Counted from the stretch's first letter, positions 8,584 to 17,503 are shown. The stretch is DNA of 64,000 bases from Treponema sp. (GCA_016288205.1 JAEEYO010000070.1:62001-126000), one strand, 5' to 3'. Numbers and translations are program-made. Notes: generated from the letters alone by a model not told the origin.

Positions 8584-10194
8584 TTAGTTCATAAACTTGC
8601 CGTAGAATGTCTCCATGAACTTGTTTTCCAAATCAGGAGAAGACATAATCTCCCTGTTCAGATCATCGCTGTCATGGCTTGCAGCATTCACGACATAATC
8701 ATCTTTTTCCTCTGGATCGTCTTTCTGAATTCCCACGCACTTTACAACAACGACATTTGAACCAAGCACAAACGGTGCGCTGATCTCATCCTTCTTGAGG
8801 GAGAAAAGTGTCTCGAAAGCCGAAGCGTTTGAGGAAAGAGAGCTGAGTTCAGAAACGTCGCTCGGAATAGTGGTAAGGAGCTGTGAGTTACCATAGTTCA
8901 CCGGGAACGCAGGAACATCAACCTTGGTCACATCATACTTCCTACATGCCATCGCAAAGCTGTCAAGGTTCACGATTGACTCACCGCCGTCCGCAATCTT
9001 TTTTGCATCGGCACGTACACTGGGATCAAGCTGAACACCATTCTCGCCCTCGCTCATATCAAAATATGCGGAAGGAAGAGTCGCAGCGTCCGCCTTGAAA
9101 TTCTTGGCGATGTCAGTGTAATAGTTTTCAATATAACTCATCTCGTATGCCTTGATGTAGGAAAGCACCGCGTCAATGGTCTCGTCATTGCTGGTGTCCG
9201 CCGTGGTATAGTCACCGTTGCAGCGGAAGATTGTGAATCCGCGTGAGGTCTCCACGACATCAGAAATCTCGCCGTTCTTAAGGCCGAGCACTTTGTTCAA
9301 GTCATCCTCGTTCGTAATCACATTCTTGAGCTGATAGTAATAGGAGCTTGTCACCTTTCCCTCAGAGTCGGTGTAGAGCTTTTCTGAAACGTCTGTAATA
9401 GCAGCGTCAAAAGTTGTCTCACCGTCGTTGATGCTCTTCAATGTGTTGTCGGCATCCAGCTTTTCAGTAAGAGTGATTGCTGAGAGAGAGAAATTGCGGA
9501 ACAAATCTCCGTGTGCATTCGCGAACTTCACGGTCTCTTCGCGGGGAAGAGTGTCGGTCGGGAATGACGCAAGAACGAAGGAATGTTTTTCACTTCCGAT
9601 GCTGGAAACGAAATTCGCTTCCTTGGAGGGATACTTCATTCCGTAGAGCTTGGACGAGCTGCCGTAGTCGTTGCCGAGAATGTCATTGACATAGCGTGAG
9701 TAGATAAGGCTCTTTTCTGCTGATGCCCTCAACTCAGACTTCTGTGACTCATCCGCCTGATTGAAAAGCTTTGATGAGTAAACGCCGTTCTCGTCATAGA
9801 AATACGGAAGGATCGCACGGTTCACGGCTGCCTCAGGAACAGAATATCCGCTCTCCTTAACGGCAGACTCATAATACATGTTCTGCACCGTATTCTCGAA
9901 AGCCTGCTCGAAAATATAACCGTAAATCTGATTGGTGTCATAACCGTAGCTCTGATAGCGCTGTGCTATGTACGAGACGTTGGACGCAAAATCAGAACCG
10001 GCCTTGTACTCGATTTTCTGTCCCTTGAAAGTTCCAAATACCGGGGTATTGTTCTTCTGGAGGAACGATGAGATTACCGCCGAACCACCAACCGGAATAA
10101 ACACAACTGCTGAAATAATCAGAATGATGACGGCACCGATTTTTGCACCGTCCGCTTTCTTTACCTTTGTCTTTTTCTCTTCTTCTTCTGCCAT
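8584..10194 (-). CDS. Membrane-anchored SurA/PpiD-like peptidyl-prolyl isomerase
   Basis: A 536-residue protein with a charged cytoplasmic N-terminus (about 18 residues), one transmembrane helix (about 19-42, GAVIILIISAVVFIPVGG) and a large periplasmic part. A SurA_N-type helical region covers about 80-200, and a parvulin-like segment lies near 220-330, ending KNGEISDVVETSRGFTIFRC. PpiD-type foldases act on proteins emerging from the Sec translocon. The rest of the C-terminus has no motif I recognise. ATG 10194 follows AAGGATG with suitable spacing and is preferred over an upstream in-frame codon at 10206. First gene of the six-gene run down to tatD. Confidence 0.75.
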   Translation of the reverse strand: MAEEEEKKTKVKKADGAKIGAVIILIISAVVFIPVGGSAVISSFLQKNNTPVFGTFKGQKIEYKAGSDFASNVSYIAQRYQSYGYDTNQIYGYIFEQAFENTVQNMYYESAVKESGYSVPEAAVNRAILPYFYDENGVYSSKLFNQADESQKSELRASAEKSLIYSRYVNDILGNDYGSSSKLYGMKYPSKEANFVSSIGSEKHSFVLASFPTDTLPREETVKFANAHGDLFRNFSLSAITLTEKLDADNTLKSINDGETTFDAAITDVSEKLYTDSEGKVTSSYYYQLKNVITNEDDLNKVLGLKNGEISDVVETSRGFTIFRCNGDYTTADTSNDETIDAVLSYIKAYEMSYIENYYTDIAKNFKADAATLPSAYFDMSEGENGVQLDPSVRADAKKIADGGESIVNLDSFAMACRKYDVTKVDVPAFPVNYGNSQLLTTIPSDVSELSSLSSNASAFETLFSLKKDEISAPFVLGSNVVVVKCVGIQKDDPEEKDDYVVNAASHDSDDLNREIMSSPDLENKFMETFYGKFMN

Positions 10195-10236
10195 AGGAGT
10201 TAACATCCTTTAAAAATATATTTTATAGTAGGAAAT

Positions 10237-10265
10237 AGTTTATCATTGTATAAATTGACTGTCAA
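10237..10265 (-). promoter_or_regulatory. Promoter of the foldase-to-tatD gene run
   Basis: Minus strand TTGACA (10260-10265), 17-bp spacer, TAAACT (10237-10242), about 42 bases before the ATG at 10194. Confidence 0.55.
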
Positions 10266-10314
10266 CAAGGCTGCAAGATTTTTCAAAAAAAAATATTTTT
10301 TTTCTAAAAAGTTA

Positions 10315-10343
10315 TTGACATAAAATTTCCTCTGTGATATAGT
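10315..10343 (+). promoter_or_regulatory. Promoter of the tRNA pair
   Basis: TTGACA (10315-10320), 17-bp spacer, TATAGT (10338-10343). The expected start of transcription is only about five bases before the mature 5' end of tRNA-Asp at 10355. Confidence 0.75.
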
Positions 10344-10354
10344 ACTAAACATCA

Positions 10355-10428
10355 GGGGGCTTAGCGAAGCTGGTTATCGCGCTGGCCTGTCACGCCGGAG
10401 ATCACGGGTTCGAGCCCCGTAGCTCCCG
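10355..10428 (+). tRNA. tRNA-Asp (anticodon GTC)
   Basis: A 74-base cloverleaf. The acceptor stem GGGGGCT pairs with AGCTCCC (one G-U pair), discriminator base G. D arm GCGA/TCGC, anticodon stem CTGGC/GCCGG with loop CTGTCAC giving anticodon GTC, T arm ACGGG/CCCGT with loop TTCGAGC. The 3' CCA is not encoded. A hairpin terminator follows within ten bases. Confidence 0.96.
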
Positions 10429-10434
10429 TCCCTT

Positions 10435-10462
10435 AAAGCCATTCGCAAGAATGGCTTTTTTA
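10435..10462 (+). terminator. Intrinsic terminator after tRNA-Asp
   Basis: AAAGCCATTC, loop GCAA, GAATGGCTTT followed by a T run; a 10-bp stem. Confidence 0.85.
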
Positions 10463-10484
10463 TTAAAAGGTTCTTCGGAACCAC

Positions 10485-10557
10485 CGGGTAATAGCGCAGC
10501 TGGTAGCGCGCTACGTTCGGGACGTAGAGGTCCCCGGTTCGAATCCGGGTTACCCGA
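10485..10557 (+). tRNA. tRNA-Pro (anticodon CGG)
   Basis: A 73-base cloverleaf. The acceptor stem CGGGTAA pairs with TTACCCG (C1-G72 is the normal first pair of bacterial tRNA-Pro), discriminator A. Anticodon stem CTACG/CGTAG with loop TTCGGGA gives anticodon CGG, reading CCG. T arm CCCGG/CCGGG with loop TTCGAAT. The 3' CCA is not encoded. It may be transcribed by read-through from the tRNA-Asp promoter or have its own promoter; none is obvious between the two. Confidence 0.96.
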
Positions 10558-10563
10558 TAAACT

Positions 10564-10594
10564 AAAAGGCTTTCCAAACGGAAGGTCTTTTTTT
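10564..10594 (+). terminator. Intrinsic terminator after tRNA-Pro
   Basis: GGCTTTCC, loop AAAC, GGAAGGTC, extended by AAAA/TTTT, ending in a T run. Confidence 0.85.
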
Positions 10595-10630
10595 ATACCG
10601 GCTTTTTCTTAAAATATTTTAAGATTTTAC

Positions 10631-10658
10631 TTGTTTTTTATTAAATCAGGTTTATAAT
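10631..10658 (+). promoter_or_regulatory. Promoter predicting a leaderless mRNA for the next gene
   Basis: TTGTTT (10631-10636), 16-bp spacer, TATAAT (10653-10658), then only 7 bases (TGTATAC) to the ATG at 10666. There is no room for a Shine-Dalgarno sequence downstream of the expected start. Confidence 0.65.
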
Positions 10659-10665
10659 TGTATAC

Positions 10666-11355
10666 ATGAAGATTACTGAAACATGGCTTGATGAGCATAT
10701 TTTCTCCGATCCAGACTGTGGTGGCTACCAGCTTTCATGCAAGCAGCTTAAGTTGTTGTGCCAATGGTTTCCAGAACTTTTCAAAAATGAAAACGGAAAA
10801 TGTCCGAACATAATATCCGGGTGGAACAAAATCATCCTGGGAAAAGAGATTTCCGAGAGCAGGTCCGAAATCTTCAAGCGGGCAAACGCAAAAAAGGACG
10901 TGCTGAAAAAAAAGCGGTCCAAGGTAATCTCAGAATTCATAAACGAAGGACTCACAATCTGTCAGAACATACATGGAAAGAAACCGGAGCACCCGCATAC
11001 AAATTTCGTGCGAAAAATCGGCATGATAAACGGTGTGTGCATACAGGCGGTTCTCTTTTTGCCGACGGACGACACTGCGGTGGAATTCACATTTGCGGAT
11101 GACGAATCAAACAAGAGGTACAGGGCCGAGTGCACGGGAATATACAAACCGCATGAGCCTATGTACGGATTGGATTCGGTAATCTACGAGGTGATTGGAG
11201 ACAACCCGCTGGACAAAGACCGTCAGAAAATCACTGTCAGTGACTGCACCGGGCTGGACATTACAAAAAGCATAAAAAAAATTAAGCCGGAGCCCTCAAG
11301 AGCCAAAAAAAGGTTCCTGAAAAAGCCCCGGCACCCGAACACGAGGGGTTTCTAA
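10666..11355 (+). CDS. Hypothetical basic protein beside tRNA-Pro
   Basis: A 229-residue protein I do not recognise. There is no signal peptide or transmembrane helix. Residues 1-60 contain several aromatic residues and a CGGYQLSCKQLKLLCQWFPELF stretch region (residues 18-40); residues about 75-95 are strongly basic and helical; residues about 115-190 look beta-rich; the last 30 residues are basic and proline-containing. The promoter spacing predicts a leaderless message. It lies immediately after two tRNA genes, a common site for acquired DNA, and its stop codon directly abuts the stop of the convergent gene at 11356. Nucleic-acid binding is possible from charge alone, and that is only a guess. 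Confidence 0.7.
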   Translation: MKITETWLDEHIFSDPDCGGYQLSCKQLKLLCQWFPELFKNENGKCPNIISGWNKIILGKEISESRSEIFKRANAKKDVLKKKRSKVISEFINEGLTICQNIHGKKPEHPHTNFVRKIGMINGVCIQAVLFLPTDDTAVEFTFADDESNKRYRAECTGIYKPHEPMYGLDSVIYEVIGDNPLDKDRQKITVSDCTGLDITKSIKKIKPEPSRAKKRFLKKPRHPNTRGF

Positions 11356-11748
11356 TCAGAGAAAAACGGATTTCCTGGATTTCTCAGGCGCACATTCACG
11401 CAGCATGGAACTCAAAGCAAGGATTTTCGCATCAATTCCGGCATTGCGCTCACGACATTCCCTGTCCGTAATTTTCATCCCGGTCTGAAGGATGTTCGAG
11501 AGCTTCATGTTTTCCAGATTTTCAATCCGCATGGAGATTTCAGCTGCACTTTCGGTGTTCTTTTTCCTGGTTGCCTCAGTTTCCACAGCAATCACGGAAG
11601 CAAGCAGCTCGTCCGCAAGTTTTTGCAAAGTCTGCTTGTTTTCAGCACCGAAACGACGCTCCCCACTCAATCCCTTGGCGAAGGCTGAGATTGTGCCCGC
11701 AAGGAAATGGACCCGCTCAATTTCGGGCCACACATTTTTTTCTGACAT
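11356..11748 (-). CDS. Hypothetical helical protein
   Basis: A 130-residue soluble protein, predominantly helical, with no family recognised. It begins MSEKNVWPEIERVHFLAG and contains heptad-like stretches between residues 35 and 85. ATG 11748 is chosen because AGGGG lies eight bases before it; the open frame continues upstream to 11853, but that extension is low-complexity and lacks a ribosome-binding site. Its stop codon directly abuts that of the convergent 10666-11355 gene, so the two messages must overlap or terminate inside each other. Confidence 0.65.
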   Translation of the reverse strand: MSEKNVWPEIERVHFLAGTISAFAKGLSGERRFGAENKQTLQKLADELLASVIAVETEATRKKNTESAAEISMRIENLENMKLSNILQTGMKITDRECRERNAGIDAKILALSSMLRECAPEKSRKSVFL

Positions 11749-11899
11749 CTTTTTTCCCCTTGCCCCATCCGCGCTCTTTAAGGACGCTTCCGAGGCTCCC
11801 ACTTTTTTAATCCTAGCATAAAAAAAAGATTCCGTAAAGTAAAAAAGCGCCAAATGAAATGTAAAATTTAAAAAATTTTCATCGATCCGGCATAAAAAA

Positions 11900-13603
11900 T
11901 TAAGACCAATTAGAGAAAGATTTCATGCGACGCTTCATCTCATACATGCGTGTGTCCGCAATCTTCTGGGCCGCATAAAAATCAGACTTGTTGTGGGGAG
12001 TAAAAATCGTGTATCCGTAGGCCGCCGAAAAAGGAATACCGTTGCTGCCCTGCTGCCGTATCTTGTCGTCAAAAGAGTCCAGCATTTCCCTAGCCTCAAG
12101 CTCCGTACATCCCTCCGAGATGCAGATAAACTCGTCGCCTCCAATGCGGTAAATTTTTCCCCTCTCTCCAACGGCTTCCTTAAGGCAAGTGCAGAAGCTT
12201 GCAATCATCATGTCGCCCTGCTGGTGTCCGTAAGTGTCGTTCATCTTTTTCAGGTTGTTGATGTCAAAAAGCATGAGCGCGAATGCCTCGTCCCTTCCCG
12301 AATCGCAGAATTCCTCGGTGAAAGTATACCATGCGGTGTGGCTTCCGACTCCCGTTCCAAAATCCACCATGGCAAGATTACGGTAGAACCCGGCTTTCTT
12401 CACAGACTCCCCCATCTTGATTGAGTGACGCACGAGGATAATAGCAATCGACGTGAAAAGGAAAAAGAGACTCAAACTCATAACCGTCTCTGAATCCGTC
12501 CAAGGAATGAGGTTGGTGGTTCCGAAAAGCAGCATGAAAACCGAAACGACCATAGCGGCATTGAACACGACCAGCATGGCCTTGTCACCGTCGTTTTTGC
12601 TCTTGTAATTTATGCAGAGTGAAGCGATTATGATTGTGCCGATCAGCATGACGTGAGTAACCTCAATGGATGACGAGAGAGGAACCTTTCCCGAAATCTG
12701 GAGGAGAAGCTGGACTGATATGGCGGAGAAAACAGTTACGAAAAGAATGATTACGCCGGTCCGCATGTTGGTCGGAGCGATGGAGCGCACAAAACAGAAC
12801 GCCCCCGTAAGCACTATGAACTGAATCGGATACTCCATGAACCAGTGAACGCCCACATTCGAGATGAAAAGCTGGAGCACGCGGGACTCCTCAATCTGCC
12901 AGATTCCCATAAAAAGAGAAAGCATGGCAAGGTGCATGATGGACCCGTTTTGATTTGACAATCCGCGCACGAAAAACACATTGACGAGAAGGACTATGCC
13001 AAGCATGATGAACGCAAAGCCCAGAAACAGCTTGAACGGACGCTCCCGCATCACATGGAACACGAGCGAAAGCCTGTCTCCCTCGTAAACAACCGGAAAG
13101 TGACCCGCGTATTTTGGAATCAGGGCCGTAAGCTCAATGGAAAGCGTACCGTCAGTTCCGGACGGAAGGTTGACAATGTGGTAGAGCGAGCGATACGATT
13201 TCAGCCAGGGAAGTCCCTCAGGAGCCTCGTATGAGTAAATCTCCACGTCATCAAGGAACACGCGCAGATTCTGGTGATGGGAATAAATCAGGAAGCTGTC
13301 CCTCTTGGAGTCCTCAACCTCCACGTGCCTGTAAATTCTTGCCGAAGGTCCCTCGCACTCAATCTCTGCGGGAAGCTCAACAGGCACGTTCTCCCCCGTG
13401 GGAGAAACCGAATACCATCCGTCATCAAGAGGAAAGTCATAAGTCTTCGCAAGGGAGATATTAACTCTGCCGGACGCGGAAAAGATTGCAGACAGGGACA
13501 TGGACGCACAGAACAACAGGACGGACCCGATTATCACGTTCTGAATCAAATTGGAGCCTAATATAGATATGAAAAAATTTCGCTTCCGTTCTCCGTCGTC
13601 CAT
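11900..13603 (-). CDS. 7TM sensor diguanylate cyclase (GGDEF)
   Basis: A 567-residue inner-membrane protein. One N-terminal helix (about 15-40) precedes a periplasmic beta-rich domain (about 45-185) resembling a 7TMR-DISM extracellular sensor domain; seven hydrophobic helices follow (about 190-395), and the C-terminal about 170 residues are a GGDEF domain with IYRIGGDEFIC. It should make cyclic di-GMP from two GTP in response to a periplasmic ligand. The RxxD inhibitory site normally five residues before GGDEF is not present. The start has CGGAGG nine bases before ATG. It is divergent from the LiaF-like/TPR pair. Confidence 0.87.
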   Translation of the reverse strand: MDDGERKRNFFISILGSNLIQNVIIGSVLLFCASMSLSAIFSASGRVNISLAKTYDFPLDDGWYSVSPTGENVPVELPAEIECEGPSARIYRHVEVEDSKRDSFLIYSHHQNLRVFLDDVEIYSYEAPEGLPWLKSYRSLYHIVNLPSGTDGTLSIELTALIPKYAGHFPVVYEGDRLSLVFHVMRERPFKLFLGFAFIMLGIVLLVNVFFVRGLSNQNGSIMHLAMLSLFMGIWQIEESRVLQLFISNVGVHWFMEYPIQFIVLTGAFCFVRSIAPTNMRTGVIILFVTVFSAISVQLLLQISGKVPLSSSIEVTHVMLIGTIIIASLCINYKSKNDGDKAMLVVFNAAMVVSVFMLLFGTTNLIPWTDSETVMSLSLFFLFTSIAIILVRHSIKMGESVKKAGFYRNLAMVDFGTGVGSHTAWYTFTEEFCDSGRDEAFALMLFDINNLKKMNDTYGHQQGDMMIASFCTCLKEAVGERGKIYRIGGDEFICISEGCTELEAREMLDSFDDKIRQQGSNGIPFSAAYGYTIFTPHNKSDFYAAQKIADTRMYEMKRRMKSFSNWS

Positions 13604-13631
13604 AGGTTTCCTCCGAAATTCGCCTAACTAC

Positions 13632-13660
13632 ATTATATATGAATTTCTTTAATTTAACAA
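13632..13660 (-). promoter_or_regulatory. Promoter of the 7TM GGDEF gene
   Basis: Minus strand TTGTTA (13655-13660), 17-bp spacer, TATAAT (13632-13637), 28 bases before the ATG. Confidence 0.6.
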
Positions 13661-13697
13661 GAATTTTTGGAGATTTTCGATAAAAAACAAAATCCAG

Positions 13698-13726
13698 TTG
13701 AAAATGACTCCCAAAAGTATTATAAT
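13698..13726 (+). promoter_or_regulatory. Promoter of the LiaF-like membrane protein gene
   Basis: TTGAAA (13698-13703), 17-bp spacer, TATAAT (13721-13726). The leader to ATG 13824 is about 90 bases. Confidence 0.65.
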
Positions 13727-13823
13727 CTATTCAAATGTCTATTTTCGTTACTTTTTCCCCGCTCGTTTTTTTTATTCATGGGGAGCCGGACATTGCATTA
13801 ATAAATGTGAAATGGAGAAAAAA

Positions 13824-14444
13824 ATGAAGGGAAAAGGAAATTCCGAAGATAAATTCAAGCTCATCAAGAATATAGTTCCGGGCATCGGGCTCATACTCAT
13901 CGTCGTGAGCATATTTTTCCTCGTGGCGCACTCCAACAAGGCCATAAAAGTCTTCGCATTCACCCCCTTTTTGCTGATTGTCTTCGGCGCAACAATGATT
14001 TACCTGGGGATGACCTTCCTCAAAAAAGGCATATACATCTTTATAGGACTTTCTTCCACCATGCTCGGAGTATTGAGGCTGCTCCTTGAGGCACAAATTC
14101 TTCCATATAAGTCATCACAAATCTGGCCGATCGCCATAATCATATTCGGAATCTCGCTCATGCCGGCGGGGATCTACAATTTCAAGAGACTCAGGAGCAT
14201 CTACCTTTTTCCCGCAATCACGATGATTCTGCTGGGAGTCTTTTTCATGCTCTTTTCGCTCGACATAGTGAAGATGTCATTCGCAGAGTTTTTCATAAAC
14301 TGGTGGCCGCTCCTCCTCTTGATTGCTGGTGTCCTGCTCGTAGGAATTTTTTTCGTGCAGCAGATTTTAAAGAAGGATTTTCCATACATGGAGGACGACT
14401 CCCTGGAAGATGGTGACGAAAACGAAACGGAGAAGAAGATATGA
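13824..14444 (+). CDS. Multi-pass membrane protein, LiaF/DUF5668-like
   Basis: A 206-residue integral membrane protein with about six hydrophobic helices arranged as three hairpins; short Pro/Trp motifs (IWPIAIIIFGI, NWWPLLLLIAGVLLV) match the WP(L/I)-(I/L)-LG pattern of LiaI/LiaF-like transmembrane domains. In Firmicutes such domains sense envelope stress; the role here is unknown. ATG 13824 follows GGAG with good spacing; the open frame extends upstream over the promoter and is not coding there. The C-terminus is acidic (MEDDSLEDGDENE). It overlaps the next gene by four bases (ATGA), so the two are co-translated. Confidence 0.75.
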   Translation: MKGKGNSEDKFKLIKNIVPGIGLILIVVSIFFLVAHSNKAIKVFAFTPFLLIVFGATMIYLGMTFLKKGIYIFIGLSSTMLGVLRLLLEAQILPYKSSQIWPIAIIIFGISLMPAGIYNFKRLRSIYLFPAITMILLGVFFMLFSLDIVKMSFAEFFINWWPLLLLIAGVLLVGIFFVQQILKKDFPYMEDDSLEDGDENETEKKI

Positions 14445-16348
14445 AAAAATGCGTTCAAGTACTCACCTGCATTTTAATGATCTCATCCATATTCTTTTCA
14501 TGCAAGAGCACGGAGCACGATCCTCTCCCGGCTGATACTGGAAGCAGCGGAAAAACTACGGACAAAAAACCCGCGGAAGACGATTCCTTTCAAAACGATG
14601 ACGAACTGATTTTCGACGACGATTCGGAAGATGATGACGTGAGGCTGAACTCAGTCCCAACCACACCAACTACGCCAAGCACACCTGAGCCGCCAAAGGA
14701 AACGACGGAAAGCCAGGACGAAACCAAACAGTCCACATCAATCGGAATTCCCACGGTAAAAAAATCGCAGTCATATTTCTACCCGCTCAGCAATGACATC
14801 GTGGCCCTCGTGGAAAACGGAACACCTGAATCCATACGCAAGTTTTATTCATCCGTCTACCGCACGGTAAAAACGGATTACACCAAGCAGGAAAGAGTCC
14901 TCCTTGAAATCAGCTCGGCCATAATGAGCTCAATCTGGAAATCAGAGACGCTTTCCATGAACTACCCCGAAGTTGATTTTTCCAATCCATATACGGCGGC
15001 AATCGACTCGGCAAAAAAAGGAATTTTCGACACAAGCACCGGCAACAGCGATTTCTTCACGAACCTTCTTCCCGCCCTCGTGCTCTTTTCCGGAAGCAGC
15101 CGCACGGATTATTATCAAAACGCAGAGACGTTCATAGAACGAGCCATCGCGCTAAATCCTGAGTCAGTTCTCGCAAATTACATGATGGGCGTGCTCAAAA
15201 TCCGCATGGGAAAAACATCGGAGTCCATTTCCTATCTTAGCAAGGCACACACGAACTATCCCTCAGGACAGGAAATCCACTATGTGCTCGGAACCGCATA
15301 TTTTTACACGAAACAGTACGAGACATCCCTTTTACAGGCGGAGAAACTTCTTGCAGGCACACCGATGAGCACCGACTATCTCTATCTGGCGGCAAGATCC
15401 GCGCTGAAAATCAAGAACTACGAGAAGGCTGAGTCCTATACACTGAAACTCCTGCAAATTCAGCCCGAAAACTCGGATTATATTCTGCTCCGCTCAAGGA
15501 TTCTGGTGGAAAAAGGCGAGTACATGAAAGCATCGTCCATTCTCGACTCCTATTCCAAAAAACGTCCTGCCAACGCGGAATACCTGCTGCTCAAATCCAT
15601 TGTGCAAAAGAACTGGAACAAAAACTACAACAACGCTGCCGACCTCATCGGAAAAGCCATGGAGTTAAGTCCCAACGACGAGGAAGTCCTCCTGATAGCC
15701 GCCCAGATTGCGTCCGACTCAGGAAACAAAATCGGGGGACTGACATCGCTTGAGCTTGCCGAAAAAGTTCTCACTCTCTCCCCGGGAAAAACCGAGGCGC
15801 TTGAAGTCTGCATCGTGGAAATGATCAAGCAGAAAAAATACAGTGACGCATACAATATGAGCAGCAAACTGATTGCGGAAAAAAAGAACAGCACCAAGGT
15901 CAACGTAAACCATGTGGACATCTGCATCGCGCTTGGGTTGAAGGAAGAAGCCTGGAACCTCGCGGAGTCAATGTATGAGAAAGACCCCAAAAACGAGGAC
16001 AACATAAAAGTCCACATGAAAGTCCTGATTGCGACCGACAAAAAATCACAGGCACTCGCATTGTTCAAGGAGCTTGAGCCGACCTCATCCTCGGCAATGA
16101 AGAGTTTCCTTTACTACGAAAAGAGCCTGATTGACACAGACACCGACACAATCCTCAGCGACCTGAGGACAAGCCTCACATACAACGCGCGCAACATAGA
16201 CTCGCTCTACTCCATGTACAAAATCTATTACGGCCAGAGGAACTGGAAGCTCGCGCAGTACTACCTCAAGCAGGTTCTTGCAATCACGCCGAATGACCCG
16301 GACATCATCGCAAAGAGCACCGAGCTTGAGATATTGCTTGGAAAGTAG
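14441..16348 (+). CDS. TPR-repeat lipoprotein
   Basis: A 635-residue lipoprotein: signal peptide MKKCVQVLTCILMISSIFFSC with Cys at 21 as the lipid-modified residue, a 90-residue acidic Thr/Pro/Ser linker, and then tandem tetratricopeptide repeats from about residue 190 to the end (SVLANYMMGVLKIRMGK, GQEIHYVLGTAYFYTKQYE, STDYLYLAARSALKIKNYE and others). TPRs scaffold protein assemblies; in spirochaetes TPR lipoproteins often sit on the periplasmic face of the outer or inner membrane. It is coupled to the preceding membrane protein. It converges with patB, with only three bases between the stop codons. Confidence 0.8.
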   Translation: MKKCVQVLTCILMISSIFFSCKSTEHDPLPADTGSSGKTTDKKPAEDDSFQNDDELIFDDDSEDDDVRLNSVPTTPTTPSTPEPPKETTESQDETKQSTSIGIPTVKKSQSYFYPLSNDIVALVENGTPESIRKFYSSVYRTVKTDYTKQERVLLEISSAIMSSIWKSETLSMNYPEVDFSNPYTAAIDSAKKGIFDTSTGNSDFFTNLLPALVLFSGSSRTDYYQNAETFIERAIALNPESVLANYMMGVLKIRMGKTSESISYLSKAHTNYPSGQEIHYVLGTAYFYTKQYETSLLQAEKLLAGTPMSTDYLYLAARSALKIKNYEKAESYTLKLLQIQPENSDYILLRSRILVEKGEYMKASSILDSYSKKRPANAEYLLLKSIVQKNWNKNYNNAADLIGKAMELSPNDEEVLLIAAQIASDSGNKIGGLTSLELAEKVLTLSPGKTEALEVCIVEMIKQKKYSDAYNMSSKLIAEKKNSTKVNVNHVDICIALGLKEEAWNLAESMYEKDPKNEDNIKVHMKVLIATDKKSQALALFKELEPTSSSAMKSFLYYEKSLIDTDTDTILSDLRTSLTYNARNIDSLYSMYKIYYGQRNWKLAQYYLKQVLAITPNDPDIIAKSTELEILLGK

Positions 16349-16351
16349 AAA

Positions 16352-17503
16352 CTACAAAATGCCTCTTTTCAATCTTTCAAGGCCGTCCATCAGTGTGCTT
16401 CTGGGACATGCGATGTTCATCCTCAAAAATGTGCCTCCGTTGCCCCTGTAATCCGCGCCGCAGTTCAAATAAAGCCCGGTCTTCTCACGGATTTTTTTAC
16501 ACAGCCCAACGGAATCGGAAGTAAACGCCGAGCAGTCCAGCCACACAAGATACGTAGCGTCGGAATGCAATGCGTAAAGACCCGGAATGTTTTTTTCTAT
16601 ATATTTCTCCGTAATCCACCGGTTCTCAAAGACATATTCCCTCATCGCATCAAGCCACTCACCGCCATCGTTAAAAGCTGCGACAGCCGCGTCTATGGCA
16701 AAGGACCCCGGCTCAGCGACTTCATCTGTGTTAAGGCCCCTCCACATTTTATGGCGCAAGATCTTGTTGGATGAAAACACCGCCGCGCTCTGTAATCCGG
16801 GGATACCAAAGGCTTTCGTGGGAGCAAGCGCAGTGACGGAAATATCCGAGGCAACATCGCTTACCGACGCAAAAGGCACATAGGATTTTGACGGAGCCGT
16901 TATGTCGCAATGAATCTCATCGGAAAAAACAGTGACACCGTTCTCATGGCAAAGAGTCGCAATCCTCATCAGAGTCTCCCTGCTCCAGATTATTCCGGCC
17001 GGATTGTGCGGGTTGCATAAAATCATCATCGTGGTCTGTGGGTTCCTGAGTTTTTCCTCAAGCAGATCAAAATCCACCGAATATGAATGAGACGAATATG
17101 CAAGCGGACACTCATCCACATTGCGTCCGTTGTTCACAATGGAATTGAAAAAGATATTGTACACCGGAGTGAGCACAAGCACATTCTCAGCAGGAAGCGT
17201 GAGCCGCCTTACCGCCGTGGAGAGCGCTGGGATTACACCCGTACAAAAAATCAGGTTCTTTTTCTCAATTTCAAGTCCGTGTCTTTCCTTCCACCATTTA
17301 ACGTAGGACTCAGCCCAGTACGCGGGTATGTCGCTGTAGCCGAAGATTCCATGCTCCGTAAGCCTTGCGAGCGTGTTCCTGATTGAGGGCGCGGTTTTAA
17401 AATCCATGTCCGCAATCCACATGGGAAGCACGTTCTTGCCAACGTTCCATTTTGTTGAGAGAGTGTCACTTCTTGAAACAACTGTGTCAAAATCGAATTC
17501 CAT
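16352..17503 (-). CDS. patB: PatB/MalY-type aminotransferase, putative C-S lyase
   Basis: A 383-residue fold-type I PLP enzyme. The N-terminal motif RSDTLSTKWN...LPMWIADMDFK is diagnostic of the PatB/MalY cystathionine beta-lyase group; CNPHNPAGIIW and SDEIHCDI bind PLP, and the Schiff-base Lys lies in APTKAFGIPGLQ. It cleaves cystathionine or cysteine conjugates to a thiol, pyruvate and ammonia; treponemal hemolysin/cystalysin belongs to this group, so it may release sulfide from cysteine. ATG 17503 (GGAG at correct spacing) or 17518 are both possible starts. Either overlaps the 3' end of the upstream DUF3737 gene, so translation is coupled. Confidence 0.9.
   Translation of the reverse strand: MEFDFDTVVSRSDTLSTKWNVGKNVLPMWIADMDFKTAPSIRNTLARLTEHGIFGYSDIPAYWAESYVKWWKERHGLEIEKKNLIFCTGVIPALSTAVRRLTLPAENVLVLTPVYNIFFNSIVNNGRNVDECPLAYSSHSYSVDFDLLEEKLRNPQTTMMILCNPHNPAGIIWSRETLMRIATLCHENGVTVFSDEIHCDITAPSKSYVPFASVSDVASDISVTALAPTKAFGIPGLQSAAVFSSNKILRHKMWRGLNTDEVAEPGSFAIDAAVAAFNDGGEWLDAMREYVFENRWITEKYIEKNIPGLYALHSDATYLVWLDCSAFTSDSVGLCKKIREKTGLYLNCGADYRGNGGTFLRMNIACPRSTLMDGLERLKRGIL

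Noticed and set aside
10374-10577. Open frame across both tRNA genes on the minus strand
   Set aside because: It runs through two clear cloverleaf tRNA genes and a terminator; coding is implausible.
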